Assembly (NCBI GenBank): GCA_023145595.1
Contig: JAGLDM010000383.1
Location: 1 to 29,967 of the forward strand
DNA length: 29,967 bases
Origin: Flavobacteriaceae bacterium
GTDB taxonomy: Bacteria > Bacteroidota > Bacteroidia > Flavobacteriales > Flavobacteriaceae
Reading direction: 5' to 3'
In this document: positions 24,901 to 29,967 of the stretch, piece by piece
Layout of the letters: every line of letters begins with the position of its first letter
Numbering within the stretch: position 1 is the stretch's first letter
Made by a program: the position numbers and the translations under genes
The notes under the pieces: model-generated
Database searches by the model: none
Told to the model about the DNA's origin: nothing
The model's input: the letters and a program-made list of their open reading frames with translations, nothing else

Positions 24901-26172
24901 ATGAAGGAAGAATTACTCCATTATATATGGAACTATAAATTATTTTATAAATCTAAATTAAGAACGACTTCTGGTGAAGAAATTCAGATAGTTTCTGTTG
25001 GCTTACATAATCTAAATACCGGTTCAGATTTTTTTAACGCGAATATTCGAATTTCAAATCAGTTATGGGCCGGTAATGTTGAGATTCATATAAATTCGTC
25101 TGACTGGTATCTTCACAATCATGAAAATGATTCTAATTACGACAATGTTATTCTGCATGTAGTGTGGAATCACGATGCCGAAGTTTTTAATAGTGAAAAT
25201 ACAGAAATCCCGACCTTAGAATTACAAGGATTGGTTTCAAAAGAACTATTAGAATCCTATCATCAATTATTTTCAAAATCTAAGAAATGGATTAATTGCG
25301 AAAATGATATTTCTGCGGTTGATTCCTTTATTATTGATAATTGGTTAGAGCGACTTTTTTTTGAACGCTTAGAGCAAAAATCTCAACTTGTTGTTGAGGT
25401 CTTGGAGGAAACAAAATACAATTGGGAGGAAGTTGTTTTTAGATTGATAGCGAAAAATTTCGGATTAAAAATAAACGCATCAGCCTTTCTTGGAATGGCA
25501 AAATCGCTAAGTTTTTCAATGATACGAAAGGTTGGTCAGAGTCAGTTTGGATTAGAGGCGTTGTTTTATGGTCAGTTGGGAATATTGTCTGTTCAAAGTG
25601 AGGAGCCTTATTTTAATCAGTTGAAAAAAGAATATGCGTATTTGTCTAAAAAATTCAATCTCTCTGAGCAGGTTATTTTAAAAGCAGAATTCTTTCGATT
25701 ACGACCTTCTAATTTTCCGACTATTAGAATTTCTCAGTTGGCAAGTTTGACCCATACCAATCCGAATTTGTTTTCAGAATTAATGGGTTTTAGAAAACTG
25801 AAACAGTTCTATGATTTTTTTGACATTGGGGTTTCTGAATTTTGGAAAACACATTATACTTTTAATAAAGAGTCAAAAAAGAGCAGTAAGAAGTTAACGA
25901 AGTCATTCATAGATTTGTTGGTGATCAATACGATTATTCCTGTAAAATTCATGTATTTAAAACATTTGGGTAAGTCAGATTTTTCTGATATACTTGGTTT
26001 AATAAAAGAATTAAAAGCAGAAAAGAACGGAATTATAGACAGGTTTAAGGCGTTGAAAATTCCTGTAGATAGCGCTTTTGAATCACAAGCCTTGTTGGAA
26101 CTTAAAAATAATTATTGCGCAAAGCAAAAATGTTTGCAATGCGCAATTGGAAATGATTTGATTCGTAATTAA
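24901..26172 (+). CDS. DUF2851 family protein
   Basis: Function unknown; recognised as the DUF2851 family of Bacteroidota. The 423-residue protein has no signal peptide or membrane span. The N-terminal part carries a dense His/Asp/Glu motif region around residues 55-95 (GNVEIHINSSDWYLHNHEND and YDNVILHVVW) that looks like a family signature. The C-terminus has three cysteines (406, 411, 414; a CX4CX2C arrangement) that could bind a metal. The middle is helical (FGLEALFYGQLGIL, FFRLRPSNFPTIRISQLASL). The gene stands alone on the plus strand between two minus-strand units, so neighbours give no clue to its function. The start at 24901 fits the usual MKEELLHYIW opening. Confidence 0.85.
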   Translation: MKEELLHYIWNYKLFYKSKLRTTSGEEIQIVSVGLHNLNTGSDFFNANIRISNQLWAGNVEIHINSSDWYLHNHENDSNYDNVILHVVWNHDAEVFNSENTEIPTLELQGLVSKELLESYHQLFSKSKKWINCENDISAVDSFIIDNWLERLFFERLEQKSQLVVEVLEETKYNWEEVVFRLIAKNFGLKINASAFLGMAKSLSFSMIRKVGQSQFGLEALFYGQLGILSVQSEEPYFNQLKKEYAYLSKKFNLSEQVILKAEFFRLRPSNFPTIRISQLASLTHTNPNLFSELMGFRKLKQFYDFFDIGVSEFWKTHYTFNKESKKSSKKLTKSFIDLLVINTIIPVKFMYLKHLGKSDFSDILGLIKELKAEKNGIIDRFKALKIPVDSAFESQALLELKNNYCAKQKCLQCAIGNDLIRN

Positions 26173-26272
26173 TATTTTACGGCTTGCACTTTTCTAGGAG
26201 TTCTTAAATTAATAAGCGGAATTTTTAAGGGGAATGGCTTATTGAGAAAACTACTTCAAAAAAAATAAGTTT

Positions 26273-28726
26273 CTAATAAAGTCTAGGGAATTTTTCTGGG
26301 TTAGTTTCATTCATGATAGCATAAGCTGTTTCAAAAATGTCATTTTCATTAGGTTTAGAAAAATAATCACCATCTGACCCATACGCTGCTCTATGCGCTT
26401 TGGCGGTTAGCGTTATTGGTTTACTGTCCAGATGTTGATAACCGTTTTGGTTTTCAAGTACCTCTTGAAGGATATAGGCAGATGCTCCTCCAGGAACATC
26501 TTCATCTACAATTAGTAATCTATTCGTTTTCTGTAAACTTTTTGAAATATCATGATTCAAATCAAACGGCATTAAACTTTGAACATCTATTACTTCCAGA
26601 TGAATATCAAATTGTAATAATGATTTTGCGGCTTGTTCAACAATCCGAAGAGTAGAGCCATAAGAAACCACAGTAATATCAGTTCCTTCTTTAATGGTTT
26701 CAACTATACCAATAGGGGTTGTATATTCTCCTAAATTAGTTGGTAAATCTTCTTTAAGTCGATAACCGTTTAAACATTCTATGACAACGGCAGGTTCATT
26801 GGCTTGTAATAACGTATTGTAAAATCCAGCAGCTTGAGTCATGTTTCTCGGAACTAAAAGATGAATTCCTCTTAAGCTACCTAAAATCATTGCCATAGGA
26901 GATCCTGAATGCCAAATGCCTTCAAGGCGATGCCCTCTTGTTCTCACAATTACAGGAGCCATTTGAGTGCCAAATGTGCGATATCGTGTGGTTGCCACAT
27001 CATCACTTAATATCTGGATGGCATATAATAAATAATCTAAATATTGAATTTCTACAATCGGACGCAAACCTCTCATTGCCATCCCGATGCCTTGCCCCAT
27101 CATAGAAGCTTCACGTATTCCGGTATCTGCAATACGAATTTCACCAAACTTTTTCTGAAGTCCTTCTAGTCCTTGGTTTACATCACCAATAAGGCCAGTG
27201 TCTTCGCCAAAGGTTAGTAATTCAGGGTATTTGTTAAATAAGGCTTCAAAATTATCTCTAATAATAATACGCCCATCAACTATTTTTGAATCTTCAAAGA
27301 AGGTTGGCTTTACATATTTTACATGAGTAACTCCCTTGTCTGAATCGTCAACAAGGTGGGTGCTATATTTATCTTGTACTGTTTTTTTGTTTTCCTGTAG
27401 CCAATTGATAAACTTTGTTTTTTCAATAGAATGTTCTCCTGCAAAGTAGGGTAATGTTTTTCTTGCTAAAGAGCATAAATCCCTTCTAGATGGTTCTTTT
27501 ATGGATTTTAGTTCATTTATTATACTATTGATAAAATTCTTATTAGAACTTTTTGGTGCGGCTTTTTCTAGGAGTGAAATTACTTTTCCCTGTTCTGGTT
27601 TTATAGAGTTTACAAATGCATTCCATGCATCTCTCTTTGCTTTGGAAACTTGCTTTTTTGCTTCTTTTTCAATCTTAATTAATTCGTCTTCACTCGATAC
27701 AAATCGTAAAACGGAATCATTATTTTCTAGTTCGAAATCAAGAATCCATTCACGCATTTTTTTATTACAATCAAATTCTCGTTCCCAAGCTAAACGTTCT
27801 TTAGACTTGTAGCGTTCATGAGATCCAGAAGAAGAGTGTCCTTGAGGTTGTGTAAGTTCTTTTACATGGATTAAAGTAGGAATATGGGTTTTCCGAATCG
27901 ATTTAGAAACACGGCTATAAACATCAATCAGTTGTACATAGTCCCAGCCATTTACCTCAATGATTTCAAATCCCTTTTTCTCTTTGGTTTTTTCAAATCC
28001 TTTTAAAACTTCAGAAATACTTTCTTTGGTTGTGTGGTGTTTTTGATGTACCGAAATTCCGTAGTCATCATCCCAAACACTAATAACCATAGGTACTTGA
28101 AGTACTCCTGCAGCATTGATTGTTTCGTAAAATAAGCCTTCACTTGTGCTGGCATTTCCTATGGTTCCCCATCCAATTTCGTTCCCGTTTTTAGAAAATT
28201 TGGCTCCATGCTTTTGAACGCTCTTTAAATTTCTATATATTTTTGAGGCCTGAGCCAAACCAAGTACTCTTGGCATTTGAGTGGCAATAGCAGAAACATC
28301 TGAAGCAACATTATATTGCTTGGTTAAATCTTTCCAACTACCATCTTTATTTAGGCTATGGGTAGAAAAATGACCATTCATTTGTCGGCCTGCAGAATAG
28401 GGTTCTGCTTCGATATCTGTATGTGCATATAGGGTAGCGAAAAAGTGTTGTGGAGTTAATTTTCCAATCGCCAGCATAAAGGTTTGATCCCGGTAATAAC
28501 CAGCTCTAAAATCTCCTTTTTTAAAGGCCTTTGCCATGGCTAATTGTGGCACTTCTTTACCGTCTCCAAAAATCCCGAATTTTGCTTTACCAGTCAAAAC
28601 TTCTTTTCGCCCTAATAAACTACATTCTCTGCTTAGTACAGCAATTCTGTAGTCATTTAAAATCTCTTTTCTAAATTCTTCAAAAGAAAGTTGTGCCGAA
28701 TTTGCAGAAGTTTTTTCTTGTATCAT
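26273..28726 (-). CDS. Fused E1 alpha/beta 2-oxoacid dehydrogenase (branched-chain type), thiamine diphosphate-dependent
   Basis: E1 component that decarboxylates a 2-oxoacid and passes the acyl group to lipoyl-E2. Both E1 subunits are in one 817-residue chain. The alpha half (about 20-320) includes YYRDQTFMLAIGKLTPQ, a thiamine-diphosphate region reading GNASTSEG at 190-197 where classical E1 alpha has GDGATSEG, and VWDDDYGIS at 217-225 where NN is usual. A linker follows to about 470. The beta half shows FGEDTGLIGDVNQG, RIADTGIREASMMGQGIG, YLLYAIQILSDDVATTR, and the catalytic-site stretch HRLEGIWHSG, ending with YVPGGASAY-like DEDVPGGASAYI. No E2 or E3 gene is nearby. The substrate (branched-chain or another 2-oxoacid) is not settled. 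It stands alone, with a 77-nt gap to the barrel gene upstream of it. Confidence 0.87.
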   Translation of the reverse strand: MIQEKTSANSAQLSFEEFRKEILNDYRIAVLSRECSLLGRKEVLTGKAKFGIFGDGKEVPQLAMAKAFKKGDFRAGYYRDQTFMLAIGKLTPQHFFATLYAHTDIEAEPYSAGRQMNGHFSTHSLNKDGSWKDLTKQYNVASDVSAIATQMPRVLGLAQASKIYRNLKSVQKHGAKFSKNGNEIGWGTIGNASTSEGLFYETINAAGVLQVPMVISVWDDDYGISVHQKHHTTKESISEVLKGFEKTKEKKGFEIIEVNGWDYVQLIDVYSRVSKSIRKTHIPTLIHVKELTQPQGHSSSGSHERYKSKERLAWEREFDCNKKMREWILDFELENNDSVLRFVSSEDELIKIEKEAKKQVSKAKRDAWNAFVNSIKPEQGKVISLLEKAAPKSSNKNFINSIINELKSIKEPSRRDLCSLARKTLPYFAGEHSIEKTKFINWLQENKKTVQDKYSTHLVDDSDKGVTHVKYVKPTFFEDSKIVDGRIIIRDNFEALFNKYPELLTFGEDTGLIGDVNQGLEGLQKKFGEIRIADTGIREASMMGQGIGMAMRGLRPIVEIQYLDYLLYAIQILSDDVATTRYRTFGTQMAPVIVRTRGHRLEGIWHSGSPMAMILGSLRGIHLLVPRNMTQAAGFYNTLLQANEPAVVIECLNGYRLKEDLPTNLGEYTTPIGIVETIKEGTDITVVSYGSTLRIVEQAAKSLLQFDIHLEVIDVQSLMPFDLNHDISKSLQKTNRLLIVDEDVPGGASAYILQEVLENQNGYQHLDSKPITLTAKAHRAAYGSDGDYFSKPNENDIFETAYAIMNETNPEKFPRLY

Positions 28727-28803
28727 CGCGCGTTTAAGGTTATGCGAATTTAAGATAATTTAATGAACAATGGAAATATTTTAAAAAATTTAAATTATCA
28801 ACA

Positions 28804-29967
28804 CTAATAAAACCCTCTTTTTACGAAATTGATAATTTTACTAGGATTTATTGTTAATACGAATCTTATTTTTGAGGCATAATTTACTTGACTAATTTCC
28901 CATCCATTATTGGAATATGCTGGAAAATAGACTTCTAGGATATTTTGAATAAAATTAAGGCGGATTCCATTTTCATAAGCGAAGAAAACCGGAGAGTTTT
29001 TATTTTTCATAAATCCAACATCGTTATAAACCTCAATCCATCGCCATAATCCAACACTTGAGTTAAAGGTAGTCATCCATTCATTGGCGAAATTTTGTTC
29101 TAGGTGACTTTTGAATCCACCTTCTGTTGTGATATATTGTTGACTAAAGAAACCAGTATTTTCAGATCGCCCAAAATAATTCAAACGAAAAAGATAATCT
29201 GATTGTTTCGAAAGTCCATAACTAAAAAAGTCAGAGGTCGTTTTGTTATTTAAAAAAGCACCGGCAAAGACTCTAAAATCAAATTGTCGGTTGCTATCTG
29301 TAAGTCGTCTATAACGCAGATCTAACGATAATTTGGTAAAATCACTTTCAAATTCAAGGTTGGTGGCATAACTAAAATCCTGAATTATTTCTGGCTTTGA
29401 ATACAAATATCTCAGCCTTACAACATTGTATTTGTTAGCTTCTGAATTAGGATTAAGATCATTTGGATCTACTTCTCTATCCACAGAGGTCATGCTTAAT
29501 ACTAAAGCACTTCCTCCTACATCTCGTAAACTTTTCCTTTTAAAATTTAATACAGCGTAGGGAGATATTTTCCGATAAACCAAATCTTTATCATAATTGA
29601 AATGACTTCCTGAAAGTCCGAAAGAGAATTTGTCAATAGCGGTTTCTTCAAAAGTATATTGATAGAGCATAGAAAACGATCCTGTTATTTTCTTAGATTT
29701 AGTAGCGTAAAGAGGGGTGACTTTGTAAGTGAAATTTTTATTCAAAAAAGCCCTATTAGAAAAGTACATTCCCAATTGTACGCCGTCATAATAATTATAT
29801 TTAACTTGTGGAGTATAGAAAATTTGATGATAGTATGGGTTTTCTACATCTTTCATCAATTTAAATTGCAATGGTTTATTGAATAAACTAGGTTTTACAC
29901 TTTTCCAGTTATCTCTTAAATTCAACTCAGGATAAGAAAAATTATAATTTAAAGATAGGCGTTCTAT
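28804..29967 (-). CDS. C-terminal beta-barrel part of an outer-membrane protein (possibly an M1-like metallopeptidase)
   Basis: The open frame continues to the right edge (29967) without a start; the TTG at 29925 is internal, so the gene is 5'-truncated by the window and 387 codons are visible. The visible part is an array of amphipathic aromatic-rich beta strands (YYDGVQLGMYFSNRAF, KLSLDLRYRRL, FDFRVFAGAFLNN, YLFRLNYFGRSENTGFFS, GIRLNFIQNILEVYFPAYS) ending in RFVLTINPSKIINFVKRGFY, which suggests an outer-membrane barrel with a terminal aromatic residue. From memory this pattern matches the C-terminal half of large Bacteroidota gluzincin (M1-like aminopeptidase) proteins, whose catalytic HExxH would lie upstream of the window. 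DUF5916 barrel proteins are an alternative. Confidence 0.6.
   Translation of the reverse strand: MERLSLNYNFSYPELNLRDNWKSVKPSLFNKPLQFKLMKDVENPYYHQIFYTPQVKYNYYDGVQLGMYFSNRAFLNKNFTYKVTPLYATKSKKITGSFSMLYQYTFEETAIDKFSFGLSGSHFNYDKDLVYRKISPYAVLNFKRKSLRDVGGSALVLSMTSVDREVDPNDLNPNSEANKYNVVRLRYLYSKPEIIQDFSYATNLEFESDFTKLSLDLRYRRLTDSNRQFDFRVFAGAFLNNKTTSDFFSYGLSKQSDYLFRLNYFGRSENTGFFSQQYITTEGGFKSHLEQNFANEWMTTFNSSVGLWRWIEVYNDVGFMKNKNSPVFFAYENGIRLNFIQNILEVYFPAYSNNGWEISQVNYASKIRFVLTINPSKIINFVKRGFY

Noticed and set aside
26211..26243. Inverted repeat AATAAGC / GCTTATT between the DUF2851 gene and the E1 gene
   Set aside because: The 7-bp arms are 19 nt apart, with no T-run on either strand, so it is not a convincing terminator.

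Overview
The window is AT-rich, compact and entirely bacterial. Its gene content points to the Bacteroidota, almost certainly the Flavobacteriaceae: a type IX secretion/gliding gene set (gldJ, porU, porV), a SUMF1-fold gliding lipoprotein, a fused E1 alpha/beta 2-oxoacid dehydrogenase, a DUF2851 protein, weak or absent Shine-Dalgarno sequences, and promoter boxes of the Bacteroidota type (TTG, about 19-23 nt, TAnnTTTG). The ordinary genes tile almost without gaps. I see no tRNA, rRNA, CRISPR array, transposase, integrase or phage gene.

Region 1 (1-7467) is cell envelope and secretion. On the minus strand gldJ is followed, after a hairpin terminator, by murF, which is cut by the left edge. Divergently on the plus strand lie porU (the C25-type sortase-like peptidase of the type IX system) and porV (its outer-membrane barrel partner), closed by a strong 19-bp hairpin terminator. 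Region 2 (7468-7919) is the only long stretch without an obvious large gene; it holds one candidate 42-residue membrane peptide on the minus strand and a terminator for the next operon. Region 3 (7920-13962, minus) is a fatty-acid beta-oxidation operon in the order marR, fadN, fadA, fadE, the same three-enzyme set as the Bacillus subtilis fadNAE operon, with the multifunctional enzyme in the dehydrogenase-first domain order. A 12-bp palindrome beside the marR promoter is a likely MarR operator.

Region 4 (14073-22646, plus) is a long co-oriented run: an ABC-2 exporter ATPase and permease (overlapping), an MscS-type channel, a sigma-54 type response regulator lacking its DNA-binding domain, a DEDDh exonuclease with a C-terminal DUF3820-like part, a small Bacteroidota-restricted protein usually misnamed 'ABC transporter ATPase', and a secreted GH3-beta-lactamase fusion. 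Spacing suggests one or two transcripts with an envelope-stress or peptidoglycan-turnover flavour; that functional link is inference. Region 5 (22643-29967) holds pepD and a nitroreductase (minus), a DUF2851 gene (plus), a fused branched-chain-type E1 2-oxoacid dehydrogenase (minus), and the C-terminal barrel part of a large outer-membrane protein that runs off the right edge.

No clearly new multi-gene system stands out. The points most worth a second look are the HTH-less sigma-54 activator grouped with an exporter and a mechanosensitive channel, the predicted leaderless marR transcript with its operator, and the small membrane peptide at 7556-7684.
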